Positions 26,607 to 35,578 are shown, counted from the stretch's first letter. The stretch: 64,000 nt of DNA from an uncultured Persicobacter sp. (GCA_947498325.1 CANMKE010000001.1:496001-560000); one strand, 5' to 3'. Translations and numbers: made by a program. Notes: generated by a model not told the origin, from the sequence alone.

Positions 26607-27009
26607 TTGATTTGAAGAGATTAGGATCCTGTACGGACGTTGCATGCAACGTCCCTACTTTTGGGTGTGGATTTTTTGCTTCACCACAGCTAAAGCAATG
26701 GTCTGACAGGGTTAAACCTGCTAAAGCAGGTTGGTGCGGATTTCATGGTGAAACGTCCCCAGATATAGAACCTTTTTGCTAACTGCGGGCATTCATTTGA
26801 AAAGCAAGCCCAACCCACTTCAGTGGGTTTGACGCTGTTAGGCTAAGGTTTCAACCTTGGTATAAACGACAAGAATAGTGCGCCGAAGGTGCATCTCCAA
26901 TAGCCTCGGTTGCCAACCCGTGGAAAACAAACAAACCCAATACAAAATCACCTAATCATGGTCAAATAAACCCCCAAATCACAATGATCTGCTCATTTAC
27001 CCTGCTTGA
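26607..27009. other. Repeat-rich gap before the helicase gene
   Basis: No gene is supported. After the 28-base palindrome there are three further hairpins: AACCTGCTAAAGCAGGTT (26715-26732), AACCCACTTCAGTGGGTT (26812-26829) and AAGGTTTCAACCTT (26845-26858), spaced by unrelated sequence. Together with the palindrome they form a cluster of about 230 bases. Confidence 0.65.
26631..26658. repeat. 28-base near-perfect palindrome, copy 2
   Basis: GTACGGACGTTGCATG followed by CAACGTCCCTAC, the same palindrome as at 6760-6787 read from the other side. Confidence 0.85.
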
Positions 27010-27040
27010 TTGAATTTCCTGCCCGATTTTTGTATCTTTG
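27010..27040 (+). promoter_or_regulatory. Bacteroidota-type promoter for the DEAD-box helicase
   Basis: TTG (27010-27012), 20 bases, then TATCTTTG (27033-27040): a good fit to the -33/-7 consensus. The GTG start is 54 bases downstream of the -7 box. Confidence 0.7.
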
Positions 27041-27094
27041 CAAACTGAATAATTTTGTCCCATCAGGGGACAAAGGAACTTAAACAAAATCGTT

Positions 27095-28453
27095 GTGCGT
27101 TTCGAAAATATTAAACTGAATAAAAATCTTGCGAAGGGGATTCGTCAATTAGGTTGGGAGACCATGAGCCCGATACAGGAAAAATCCATCAAGAAAATCT
27201 CTTCAGGAAGAGACCTCGTGGGGATTGCTCCAACAGGTTCTGGTAAAACTGCCGCCTATCTGATTCCATTGATCAATAAATTACAATATGCACAGGGCGA
27301 ACACCCTCGTCTGATGATCATGGTACCTACCAAGGATTTGGTTTTTCAGGTTCGAGAGGTGATTGAGCAACTGACGCAATTTAGTAACCTGCGCATTACT
27401 TCTGTATATGGGGGTAGTGGAAAGCAGCGCATGATGGACGAGCTGGAGCGTGGTACTGATATTTTGATCGCGACGCCTGGTCGTGTTCATGAGTTAGCTG
27501 TTACCCGTTTCTTGGTATTGAAAGATCTTAAATACTTGGTGGTCGATGAGGCGGATTCCATGTTGGAGAAAGAATTTTTCCGCCAGGTGGAAGCGATTCT
27601 TGAACTGTTGCCTGAGCAGCGCCAGAACGTCTTTTTCTCGGCCACTTTCGATCAGGAGTCTGATGAGATGTCGCAGAAAATTTGCTGGGACCCGATCAAG
27701 GTGGAAATCTCCGAGGAACAGCGTCCAGTGGATACGCTGAGTCAGTATGTGATGTATCCTTTCAACAAACCGACCAAGCTGAACTTGCTTTCGGGAATTT
27801 TGTGGGATTATGAGAAATTCACCAAGGTGATTGTTTTTGCAGGTTCCAAAAAAGATGCAGATGCCATCACTTCCAAACTGGGAGCGACGATCCCTGGTGA
27901 AGTGCGGGTTATTCACTCCAATAAGGATGAAACTTACCGTTTGCGTTCTATCGAGGAGTTCAGGTCAGGTGAAGCGCGTGTTTTGGTGGCTACTGGTGTA
28001 GCAGCACGTGGTATTGATGTGGAGGATGTTTCCCATGTAATCAACTTCAACACGCCTTATACTTACACTGATTATGTTCATAAAGTAGGTCGTACGGCAC
28101 GTAATGGCGCTGAAGGTACCGCTATTACTTTTGTAGGTGATGCGGAAAAAAATCACTTTGAAAGTATTGAGGAAAACCTTGGGGAAGAGCTGGAAATTAT
28201 TCCATTGCCAGACAATCTGTTGATTATCGAGGAGTCTGATAAGCCGAAAAACGATCAGCGATACGGTAATACAATGAAAAACTCCAACCGCCGCCGTTCA
28301 AGGCATGAGCGCGAGCAAAAGGAGAAAGGGGCTGCAACCCATGAGAAGTCTGCAAAAAACAGTAAAGAATTTAACTTGAAACCACGTCAGAAATGGTCTG
28401 CACGAAAAGGGTTCAAGGAGAATGCCAATAAAATGGTCCGAAAGAAAGACTAA
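27095..28453 (+). CDS. DEAD-box ATP-dependent RNA helicase
   Basis: 452 residues from a GTG start. Helicase motifs run in order: Q motif with GWETMSPIQEKSI, Walker A APTGSGKT, motif Ib TPGR, DEAD as VDEADSML, SAT, motif V RGIDVEDVSHVIN and motif VI HKVGRTARNG. Motif VI reads HKVGRTAR, where most DEAD proteins have HRIGRTGR. The last 80 residues are very basic (SNRRRSRHEREQKEKGAATH) and likely bind RNA. Likely roles are ribosome assembly or RNA decay; which of the two is not decided by sequence. Confidence 0.93.
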   Translation: MRFENIKLNKNLAKGIRQLGWETMSPIQEKSIKKISSGRDLVGIAPTGSGKTAAYLIPLINKLQYAQGEHPRLMIMVPTKDLVFQVREVIEQLTQFSNLRITSVYGGSGKQRMMDELERGTDILIATPGRVHELAVTRFLVLKDLKYLVVDEADSMLEKEFFRQVEAILELLPEQRQNVFFSATFDQESDEMSQKICWDPIKVEISEEQRPVDTLSQYVMYPFNKPTKLNLLSGILWDYEKFTKVIVFAGSKKDADAITSKLGATIPGEVRVIHSNKDETYRLRSIEEFRSGEARVLVATGVAARGIDVEDVSHVINFNTPYTYTDYVHKVGRTARNGAEGTAITFVGDAEKNHFESIEENLGEELEIIPLPDNLLIIEESDKPKNDQRYGNTMKNSNRRRSRHEREQKEKGAATHEKSAKNSKEFNLKPRQKWSARKGFKENANKMVRKKD

Positions 28454-28473
28454 TTTTCTTGTTCCGAAGAGGG

Positions 28474-28512
28474 GAGCGTTATCAGTTTAATACTGGTAAC
28501 GCTCTTTTTTTT
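28474..28512 (+). terminator. Rho-independent terminator of the helicase gene
   Basis: GAGCGTTATCAGT pairs with ACTGGTAACGCTC around a short loop, followed by eight T. Confidence 0.85.
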
Positions 28513-28618
28513 AAGGTTAAAATCAGATGATAATCGTGGTGTATATCCTCAAATTGCTGTCGATAATCTTTTTCTGCAACCTTGTGGCATTAGGTTTGTT
28601 TGGGAATTAGGAACATTG

Positions 28619-28647
28619 TTGCCAAACCGCATGCGGTATAACGGCAA
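28619..28647. promoter_or_regulatory. Palindrome upstream of the TonB receptor gene, possible operator
   Basis: A core CCGCATGCGG (28627-28636) is enclosed by TTGCC (28619-28623) and GGCAA (28643-28647), with uneven spacing. It lies 34 bases before the ATG at 28681. It could be a repressor site or a hairpin in the leader; I cannot match it to a known Zur or Fur box. Confidence 0.4.
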
Positions 28648-28680
28648 TAGATCACTCCAAAAGCCTTAACTCCTTAACGA

Positions 28681-31074
28681 ATGAAATTGCATCGATTTGC
28701 GATCCTCACGATAGCGTTCCTATGCGCCCTTTCTGAAATTACCCTTGCACAGGGCCGATTTGATATCGAAGGGCGGATTCTGGATCAAAAAGAACAACCC
28801 ATCCCTTTTGCCAATGTACTGATTCAGGGGACCAATTCTGGGGCGGTAACAGATGTGTCTGGGCATTTCAGAATTAAGCTGAATAAGAAAGTACACGAAT
28901 GCACCCTGTTGTTTTCCTGTGTAGGGTTTAAGGCTAAAAGCTATCATTATGATGATTATCATGCACATCCTGTAGTTCACCTTGCGGAAAATACAGCGGT
29001 GCTCAAAGGCGTGGTAGTGAAAGCCGCCGCAACGGGTACAACTTTGGCCTCATCCGCCATTTCAAGTATTGATTCCAAAGCACTGACCTACAAAAAAAGT
29101 GGAGGGCTGGCAAGTGCATTGAGCACGGTGTCGGGCGTTTCCATTGCCTCAGCGGGCGCCAATGTGCAGTTGCCTGTTATTCATGGTTTGTATGGCAACC
29201 GTATCCTGATCATCAATGATGGGGTCAAGCATGGGTTTCAGAATTGGGGCAGTGACCATGCTGCAGAAATAGATGTGGCGAGCCTCAATAATATTCAAGT
29301 GGTAAAAGGTGCCGCAGCGGTGCGTTATGGTCCTGAGGCCATTGGTGGGGTTATCCTGGTCAATAGCGACCCGATGGAATTCTACCAGGACTTTCACGGC
29401 AGTGTGCACACCAATTTTCAGACCAACGGCAAAGGGGGGCATGTCGATTTTAACCTCGGCCGTGGAGGAGAACATTTTGCTTACACCCTCGGCGGCAGCT
29501 ACACCAAGTTTGGTGACCGTTCGGCAGCCGATTATCTTTTGACCAATACGGGCAAGGAGGAAAAATCTTTCCATCTTGGCTTGCATTATCATATTCCCAA
29601 TTGGCACTTCAAACTGCGTTACACTTTCACGCAGCAAAACCTTGGCCTGTTACGCTCTTCCGTTTTTGGCAATGCCAGCGATTTACAGCAGGCCATTGAT
29701 GCAGAACGTCCGTTGATCATTAAACCCTTCAGTTACGAAATCAATCAACCGAATCAGGAAACGGCCCACCATATTGCCATTGCTGATGTGGACTGGCATT
29801 CCCCGATAGGGAAGCTTTCGTTGCGACTGGCACAACAACTTAATCAGCGACAGGAATTTGACGTCAGAAGAAATGCCAGCACGCCCATCATGGATCTGGA
29901 TTTGATGACCACCAATGTGTTATTGAACTGGGCACACCCTGAATGGGGAGATTTTCAGGGCACCGCAGGTGTGGCTTATTTCTATCAGAAAAATAAAAAC
30001 AACCCTGGAACGAACACCACGCCATTTATCCCAAATTATAGTTCTGGACGAATTGGGGCGTATTGGATTGAGCAGTTGGTTCGTGGTAATCATACTTTTG
30101 AACTGGGAATACGGTTTGATCATGAGCAAAATAATGCCGTGGGCAGGGATGTTCAGCAGCGTATTTTTGAGGACGATTTCAGCTTTTCAAGTCTGTCGGC
30201 TTCTATCGGTTACAAAACCAAACTCTCAGACAATACCACCTTCCGAACCAATTTGGGTACTGCCTGGCGATCTCCGAATATGGCAGAGTTGTACAGTTTT
30301 GGTTCCCATGAGTTCTTTAACCTCTATGGGGTTTGGCGTTATCAGTTTGATGAATCAGGTAACCTGAATACCAATAAAGTATTGACGCAGGCAGAAAAGC
30401 CTGTTTCGCCCGAGCGAGGAGTGAAATGGATCAATAACATCAGATGGCAAAAAGGCAAGCAAATGATTGATGCCAGTATTTATGTCAACTTCATTGATCA
30501 TTATTTCTACCATAAGCCTGTCGGGATTACCAAAACGGCCAAAGGTGCCATTCCCGTGTATATTTTCGAACAGACAAACGCGCTATTCGCAGGGGTTGAC
30601 CTGAACTGGCGACACCCAATTGCAAAGTCGTTAGATGGGGAACTTGCCGCAAGTTTATTGTGGTCCAAGAACCTCTCACGATCGGAACCACTGATCAATC
30701 AGCCACCCATCAATTTGAATTATCAGCTGACCTGGCATACTCCCTTATTCTTGAAACTCACGCAGTCGAATTTCCACCTGAAAGGCAGCTACACCTTCGA
30801 GCAGTTTAATGCACCAAGGGTGGTTAGCCCTGGAGATATCATCTCTGGCGCTGTAGAAATTAAGCCCGACAGCGAAATTTTTGATTTCAAGGCTGCGCCT
30901 GAAGGTTATTTTCTTCTTGATGTGAGCTACCAATGGCAAATCAACCATTTCGGTGGGCAGTTTGCTGTTCAAAATGCCCTGAATACCAGTTATAGAAACT
31001 ACTTGAATCAGATGCGTTACTTCGCGGATGATCTGGGAATAAATTTTACCATTTCCGTAAATTATAATTTTTAA
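28681..31074 (+). CDS. TonB-dependent outer-membrane receptor (ZnuD-like)
   Basis: 797 residues. Signal peptide (1-23), a carboxypeptidase-D-like regulatory domain (27-105; GRILDQKEQPIPFANVLIQG), a plug (about 115-235) and a 22-strand-type barrel to a terminal Phe. The plug stretch NRILIINDGVKHGFQNWG and SDHAAEIDVASLNNIQVVKG resembles the zinc receptor ZnuD and related heme/metal receptors. The partner lipoprotein starts three bases later, so the two are one operon. Substrate is inferred as a metal or metal complex, not proved; the palindrome upstream may be a regulatory site. Confidence 0.9.
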   Translation: MKLHRFAILTIAFLCALSEITLAQGRFDIEGRILDQKEQPIPFANVLIQGTNSGAVTDVSGHFRIKLNKKVHECTLLFSCVGFKAKSYHYDDYHAHPVVHLAENTAVLKGVVVKAAATGTTLASSAISSIDSKALTYKKSGGLASALSTVSGVSIASAGANVQLPVIHGLYGNRILIINDGVKHGFQNWGSDHAAEIDVASLNNIQVVKGAAAVRYGPEAIGGVILVNSDPMEFYQDFHGSVHTNFQTNGKGGHVDFNLGRGGEHFAYTLGGSYTKFGDRSAADYLLTNTGKEEKSFHLGLHYHIPNWHFKLRYTFTQQNLGLLRSSVFGNASDLQQAIDAERPLIIKPFSYEINQPNQETAHHIAIADVDWHSPIGKLSLRLAQQLNQRQEFDVRRNASTPIMDLDLMTTNVLLNWAHPEWGDFQGTAGVAYFYQKNKNNPGTNTTPFIPNYSSGRIGAYWIEQLVRGNHTFELGIRFDHEQNNAVGRDVQQRIFEDDFSFSSLSASIGYKTKLSDNTTFRTNLGTAWRSPNMAELYSFGSHEFFNLYGVWRYQFDESGNLNTNKVLTQAEKPVSPERGVKWINNIRWQKGKQMIDASIYVNFIDHYFYHKPVGITKTAKGAIPVYIFEQTNALFAGVDLNWRHPIAKSLDGELAASLLWSKNLSRSEPLINQPPINLNYQLTWHTPLFLKLTQSNFHLKGSYTFEQFNAPRVVSPGDIISGAVEIKPDSEIFDFKAAPEGYFLLDVSYQWQINHFGGQFAVQNALNTSYRNYLNQMRYFADDLGINFTISVNYNF

Positions 31075-31076
31075 AT

Positions 31077-31691
31077 ATGAAGCTTAACTTGAAGAACTTA
31101 TTGAGTGCTGCCATAGTAATGGTAGCGATGTCGGCCTGTAGCTCTAACGATGCACCTGCTCCTGAAAATGACGGTGAGCAGATTACACGAGTTGAAATGA
31201 TTTTTCAAAATGTTGATGCACCCAATGAGGCGCCATTGACCGCCCTCGCTGTTGATGAAGATGGCCCAGGGGTGAAGGATTTTGAAATCAAAAAAGGCGT
31301 GGAATTGAAGCCCAATACCACTTATGATTTATCTTTTAAGATTTTAAATGAATTCGCAGAGGCTGGCGACCAGGATATTGCTGCGGAAATTAAGGAAGAG
31401 GGGGTTGATCATCAGTTTTACTTCGCTTTCCCTGAAGATGCCTTCACTAACCCTAAGGGTGACGGAAACATCGATGCCAAAGCAGAGGATGCAGTAAACT
31501 ATAAAGATCAGGATGCAAACGGGCTGCCTATTGGCCTGGAAACAACCTGGACAACAGGTGAGGCAACAACAGCCACTGATGGTGAATTTCACCTGATGTT
31601 GAAGCATCAGCCAGAAATTAAATCGGCTACCTCAACATCAAAAGATGGCGAGTCGGATATTGATTTGAAATTCCCTTTTGAAATTAAGTAA
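31077..31691 (+). CDS. Lipoprotein partner of the TonB receptor (periplasmic-binding-like fold family)
   Basis: 204 residues. Lipobox MSAC places the lipid anchor at Cys21. The mature chain is acidic and contains DGPGVKDFEI, a QFYFAFPEDAF segment and DANGLPIGLETTWTTGEA, closing with GESDIDLKFPFEIK. This matches a Bacteroidota lipoprotein family, often annotated as type 1 periplasmic binding fold, that I recall next to ZnuD-like receptors. It starts three bases after the receptor stop codon. Likely role: ligand capture at the outer membrane for the receptor. Metal ligands are inferred only. Confidence 0.75.
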   Translation: MKLNLKNLLSAAIVMVAMSACSSNDAPAPENDGEQITRVEMIFQNVDAPNEAPLTALAVDEDGPGVKDFEIKKGVELKPNTTYDLSFKILNEFAEAGDQDIAAEIKEEGVDHQFYFAFPEDAFTNPKGDGNIDAKAEDAVNYKDQDANGLPIGLETTWTTGEATTATDGEFHLMLKHQPEIKSATSTSKDGESDIDLKFPFEIK

Positions 31692-31707
31692 GAGGCACTA
31701 AAAATAC

Positions 31708-31742
31708 AAAAAACCAAGTCTGGGAAAGGCTTGGTTTTTTTT
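31708..31742 (+). terminator. Rho-independent terminator of the receptor-lipoprotein operon
   Basis: AAACCAAGTCT and AGGCTTGGTTT pair around GGGAA, followed by a T run, 17 bases after the stop codon. Confidence 0.85.
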
Positions 31743-31769
31743 GGCAGAAATTAAAAATGGAAGGAAGAA

Positions 31770-32300
31770 TTAATCGCTCAATTGGTGCAATAATGGCTGC
31801 ATGCTTTCAGAATTCTTGATGATATTGTAAAGGGCCTGTGCGTACTTTTTCTCCTCAGGGTTGTTGCTGTTATGGATCCTGTTTTTGATGAACAGCATTA
31901 AACGCAGGTAGCAAGCGGTATAATTTTTCTCGGGGGTATCCATTGCTGTAATCCCTGGTGTGAAAGACTCAATAACCGCCTGGGCTAATTTTTCAGCCAC
32001 AGCGTAATTCTCTTTTTGCCATAACTCATAGATTTTGCTCATGGCTGCCTCAACAATATGATAAACATCCCAATTTTCAAGCACTGGTTCCATTACATCA
32101 TGGTGGAGGTAAATGTGCTCAAGGATGGTTTTAAAACTTGGATATATATGTTCGCCAAGGACCTCGGAGAACTCAATCTGGAAATGCGCGGTAACTTCCA
32201 TGCTGGCCTCCATTTGATTTTGGAGAAAGGCCATTATGGATGGTTTGTCCATCGTGGGGATTTGCTCTTTAAAGTAATCTTTAATTTCTGTTGAAGTCAT
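31770..32300 (-). CDS. Protein of unknown function, all-helical
   Basis: 176 residues, soluble, no signal peptide or membrane helix. The composition and the pattern of hydrophobic residues suggest an alpha-helical bundle (KYELW, YACYLRLMLFIKNRI, ALYNIIKNSESMQPLL). No catalytic or binding motif is recognised. It lies downstream of the receptor operon on the opposite strand and diverges from the aldo/keto reductase gene. Confidence 0.6.
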   Translation of the reverse strand: MTSTEIKDYFKEQIPTMDKPSIMAFLQNQMEASMEVTAHFQIEFSEVLGEHIYPSFKTILEHIYLHHDVMEPVLENWDVYHIVEAAMSKIYELWQKENYAVAEKLAQAVIESFTPGITAMDTPEKNYTACYLRLMLFIKNRIHNSNNPEEKKYAQALYNIIKNSESMQPLLHQLSD

Positions 32301-32493
32301 TGTCCTGCGATTATTGAATGGATAGAATGGTAAACCTAAGAAATTATTGATTCAGTTTTTGGTCGATTTCAGTCCTAATCTTTCGGATGTAAGTTTTAAC
32401 CTTGAAGGGAGTGTTTTTCACAGGTGTTAAGATGATATTCAGTAATTTGTCTTATTTTTATACTGACTGTTGTTCTTAGCTAAAGATAAGTTT

Positions 32494-33513
32494 ATGGAAT
32501 TATACAAACCGAATACAGACCGCTACCACGGGATGAAATACACACGATGTGGCCAAAGTGGTATTCATCTGCCCGCATTGTCATTGGGATTATGGCATAA
32601 TTTCGGGGATTCAGATGATTTCGGAAATGCGAAAAAGATGCTGTTGGGGGCTTTCGATCGAGGGATTAATCACTTTGATTTGGCGAATAATTATGGGCCT
32701 TCGGCGGGCTCGGCTGAAACGACCCTCGGAAAGGTACTTGCAGGAGAATTGAAAGGCTACCGTGATGAGCTATTGATATCGACAAAGGCGGGCTATGATA
32801 TGTGGCCTGGGCCATTTGGGAGCTGGGGATCGCGGAAACATATTATTGCGAGTATGGATCAGAGTTTGCGTCGGATGAAGCTCGATTATGTGGATATTTT
32901 TTATCATCACCGGCCAGATCCTGACACCCCGCTCGAAGAAAGTATGGGGGCATTGGCAATGCTTGTGCAACAAGGAAAGGCGCTTTATGTCGGTTTGTCG
33001 AATTATAATGCAGAGGATAGCCAGAGAGCATTTGCCCTGCTGGAAGATCTCGGGGTACCCTGTCTGATCCATCAGGCGCGTTATAGTATGTTCGACCGAA
33101 ATGTAGAAAAAGCATTGCTGCCGACACTCGACAAAAGTGGGGTAGGGTGCATAGCCTTTTCGCCTTTAGCGCAGGGCTTGCTCACGGATAAATATATCGA
33201 TGGAATTCCAGTGAATTCACGAATGGCAAAGGCCACTTTTTTAACGGAGAATATGCGATCTGATTTGGTGGTCGGGGCGCTGGGGCAACTTCAGGAACTG
33301 GCCCGCTCCAGAGGGCAAAAAATCAATCAAATGGCGATTGCCTGGTTGCTGAATCAGTCGGCAATTACGAGTGTCCTTGTGGGTGCTTCGAGTATTCGTC
33401 AGTTGACTGAAAACCTTCAGGCACTGGATCATTTACAATTCTCAGAAATGGAACAGTCAAAGATTGAACAAATTCTCGCAGGGGTATTTTTAGAGAAAAG
33501 ACAGCCGAAATAG
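32494..33513 (+). CDS. yghZ: Aldo/keto reductase, L-glyceraldehyde 3-phosphate reductase type (YghZ)
   Basis: 339 residues from the ATG at 32494; a TTG start at 32470 would add eight residues and is less likely. The protein closely follows E. coli YghZ/GpR: LPALSLGLWHNFGD, HFDLANNYGP with catalytic Asp and Tyr, LISTKAGYDMWPGPFGSWGS with catalytic Lys, YVDIFYHHRPD, GCIAFSPLAQGLLT, and SVLVGASS near the C-terminus for the NADP phosphate. GpR reduces L-glyceraldehyde 3-phosphate and toxic aldehydes such as methylglyoxal. Monocistronic, with no partner gene beside it. Confidence 0.9.
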   Translation: MELYKPNTDRYHGMKYTRCGQSGIHLPALSLGLWHNFGDSDDFGNAKKMLLGAFDRGINHFDLANNYGPSAGSAETTLGKVLAGELKGYRDELLISTKAGYDMWPGPFGSWGSRKHIIASMDQSLRRMKLDYVDIFYHHRPDPDTPLEESMGALAMLVQQGKALYVGLSNYNAEDSQRAFALLEDLGVPCLIHQARYSMFDRNVEKALLPTLDKSGVGCIAFSPLAQGLLTDKYIDGIPVNSRMAKATFLTENMRSDLVVGALGQLQELARSRGQKINQMAIAWLLNQSAITSVLVGASSIRQLTENLQALDHLQFSEMEQSKIEQILAGVFLEKRQPK

Positions 33514-33540
33514 CGGAGAAGTAACCATTGAAAAAAAAAA

Positions 33541-33642
33541 GTGCAAGGTAGCATGAGTTGATAATGAGTTAGATGAGTTTTTTATAGATGAATATCTGAT
33601 AAGTAAACTTGTATCTAATCACTAATTTATGCTACTTTACAC
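33541..33642. repeat. 102-base imperfect palindrome in the gap after the aldo/keto reductase
   Basis: The ends GTGCAAGGTAGCATGA and TTATGCTACTTTACAC are inverted (about 13 of 16 pairs). The loop is about 70 bases and AT-rich. It differs in sequence from the other repeats but has a similar length and GTAGC motif. Confidence 0.5.
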
Positions 33643-33740
33643 TTCGGTATTCATCGAAAGGTGACTACCACTTTTACTTTTTTGTTTGTAATACACTGAA
33701 TTAATAGAGACGTCATGCTCAATTAATTTAGATTTTGAGA

Positions 33741-33767
33741 CACCTGCCGTCATGCGGGTGTTTTTTT
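33741..33767 (+). terminator. Rho-independent terminator in the gap after the reductase gene
   Basis: CACCTGC pairs with GCGGGTG around CGTCAT, followed by seven T. It lies 228 bases after the reductase stop codon. Confidence 0.7.
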
Positions 33768-33827
33768 ATGCATTTCAATATATGAAATTTAGCGGAAATT
33801 ATGGAATTGATTACGGATAATTTTCAG

Positions 33828-34565
33828 CTATTTATCCAGGCATTTGCATTCCCGAAGGTGTTGATCGAGTGCCTTTTGAATCGTCATTTCATGAATTTCA
33901 GATTTGCAATTTTTCACCAATGCACGGTGTTTAGGGCTTGTATGATATATACGGCTGTTTCCACAAACATAAACCATCGTCCCTTCTTTTTTTAACTGAT
34001 CTTGATGGTAATTGTACCCAATAAATGTCAATAAAATCAATAATAATGATAAGCTAATCAGAAGCGCTGGCTTGTACTTAAAAAATGCTGTTTCATCATT
34101 TTTTTTATCTTTTTTATTTAAGCCGATTTTTCTTCCCGTGGGAATCTTCGCTTTGGTGTTGTTTTCGGCCTCATACCAGTCAAGTACGGCTTTAAAGTCG
34201 AGCAGTACTTTTTCTACACTTTCCGCATTAATCCATCCATTCCCTTGCTGATGTACTCCAAAATTGGCCTCAGTCCGAATAGAGTGAAGTTTATGTGTAA
34301 TGAATTTTGGAACCCCATAGTTGGGCAGCAGGTTTATTGATTTGACCAACTCAATATTATTCCAGTTTAATTTTGCCCCATTTTTTTTGAGCCACAGGAC
34401 GACCATTTCCTCGATCAGCGACCTGATTTTGAACATGCAAGAAGCATAGTCCTCAATTTCGAGAAGCGGCCCGATTTGATCATGAAGTATTCTCAGCGAA
34501 GGGTAGTCGCTGAACAGTTTGTAGTCGTGTGCTAAATCAAAAGAAAAGGTAAAGGTCGCAGGCAT
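33828..34565 (-). CDS. DUF4145-like protein with one membrane helix and a C-terminal Cys-rich tail
   Basis: 245 residues. The N-terminal half (about 1-130) resembles the DUF4145 family of helical domains found in host proteins and defence systems: LEIEDYASCMFKIRSLIEEM followed by a conserved Leu-Asn pattern. A basic linker (KIGLNKKDKKNDE) precedes one membrane helix (KPALLISLSLLLILLTFIGY, 165-184). The tail VYVCGNSRIYHTSP...LRECKCLDK carries Cys residues in an arrangement recalling small Bacteroidota metal-binding tails, but the usual middle Cys is missing. Orientation and function are unknown; the cytoplasmic N-terminus seems likely. Confidence 0.6.
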   Translation of the reverse strand: MPATFTFSFDLAHDYKLFSDYPSLRILHDQIGPLLEIEDYASCMFKIRSLIEEMVVLWLKKNGAKLNWNNIELVKSINLLPNYGVPKFITHKLHSIRTEANFGVHQQGNGWINAESVEKVLLDFKAVLDWYEAENNTKAKIPTGRKIGLNKKDKKNDETAFFKYKPALLISLSLLLILLTFIGYNYHQDQLKKEGTMVYVCGNSRIYHTSPKHRALVKNCKSEIHEMTIQKALDQHLRECKCLDK

Positions 34566-34649
34566 ATTTGGTATTTGATGAAACAGGAATGCAAGGTAAA
34601 TAATTTACCAAATAGATTATTCAATTATTGAACCATATTGCACTTATAA

Positions 34650-35474
34650 TTATAATTTGGATGCAGATTTTTCTTGTGGTTCAAGTAATTTAATGAGTGC
34701 GTCGTGTTGTTGTTGCGCCGCCCGGTAACCGATTTCATAAATTTCGTGCAATACTTCTGATTTGGTGGTGAAGGTACCATAATTGATGAGTTCTTCAGAG
34801 GTAATGCCTACATTACAATACCTGATTTTCTCTTGCTCTCCGTGGGTGCTCTGGATGTTCATCGCACGAATCACAATATTCTGAATACCGTGCAGGGAAT
34901 CTTTCTCCGCTTCGCGAATTGGAGACACAAAAACTCCAATGAGTTTTTCGCACTTGCCATACAGTACGTCTACAGGGAAGTGGTTAAGAATGCCTCCGTC
35001 GCTGTACAGGGTGTCGTCGATTGTAACAGGAGAAAAAACAAGCGGGAAGGCGGCACTTGCCATAATCGGTTTGCACACTGGGCCACTGCCATGAAAAACA
35101 CGCTCTTTACCCTTTTGGAGGTCTGTGGCCACGAGGTACAGGTCTTTTTTCAGGTGGCTGAAATCGTCGATGGGAAAGTAAGGCTTGAAAAATTTGATGA
35201 TTTTTGCCGAATCGATGATGCCGTCAAATTGCCGCTGACTGAAGAAGCCACGATGCTGCCAGTGAAAAATAGGGGTGCTCTGAAAAAATGATTTTATCTC
35301 GCGAGGTGGTACCCCATTGGCGTATAGCCCACCAACGATAGCCCCCGCGCTGGTACCTGCAATGGCATCAATTTCAATTCCAATTTCTTCGAGGTAACGC
35401 AATACGCCTACATGTGCGAGTCCTTTTGAGCCTCCTCCTGAAAGGACAATACCAATTTTATAAGGTTTAGCCAT
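34650..35474 (-). CDS. Patatin-like phospholipase
   Basis: 274 residues, cytoplasmic or membrane-associated. The Ser/Asp dyad is visible: oxyanion motif GGGSKG (13-18), nucleophile Ser42 in GTSAG, and the Asp in SDGGILNHFPVDV. Such proteins hydrolyse acyl chains of membrane lipids and resemble bacterial RssA/YchK. No signal peptide. It precedes tyrS in the opposite sense of distance only (gap 157 bases), with a different terminator, so no operon is implied. Confidence 0.9.
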   Translation of the reverse strand: MAKPYKIGIVLSGGGSKGLAHVGVLRYLEEIGIEIDAIAGTSAGAIVGGLYANGVPPREIKSFFQSTPIFHWQHRGFFSQRQFDGIIDSAKIIKFFKPYFPIDDFSHLKKDLYLVATDLQKGKERVFHGSGPVCKPIMASAAFPLVFSPVTIDDTLYSDGGILNHFPVDVLYGKCEKLIGVFVSPIREAEKDSLHGIQNIVIRAMNIQSTHGEQEKIRYCNVGITSEELINYGTFTTKSEVLHEIYEIGYRAAQQQHDALIKLLEPQEKSASKL

Positions 35475-35578
35475 TAGATTTTTGTTTTGAATTAAGCAAG
35501 GTTAAGATTTTTATGGTATTGGCTGAATGCAATTTACAAAAATCAAATGAATGACAAGGTGGAAAATCAGCTTGCTGA

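Larger units (their letters stand above)
33514..33827. other. Gap of about 310 bases between reductase and DUF4145 genes
   Basis: No gene is supported. It holds the imperfect palindrome at 33541-33642 and a terminator at 33741-33767. A TAAACTTG near 33604 could serve as a weak -7 box, so a short transcript of 150 bases or so ending at the terminator is possible. Confidence 0.5.
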
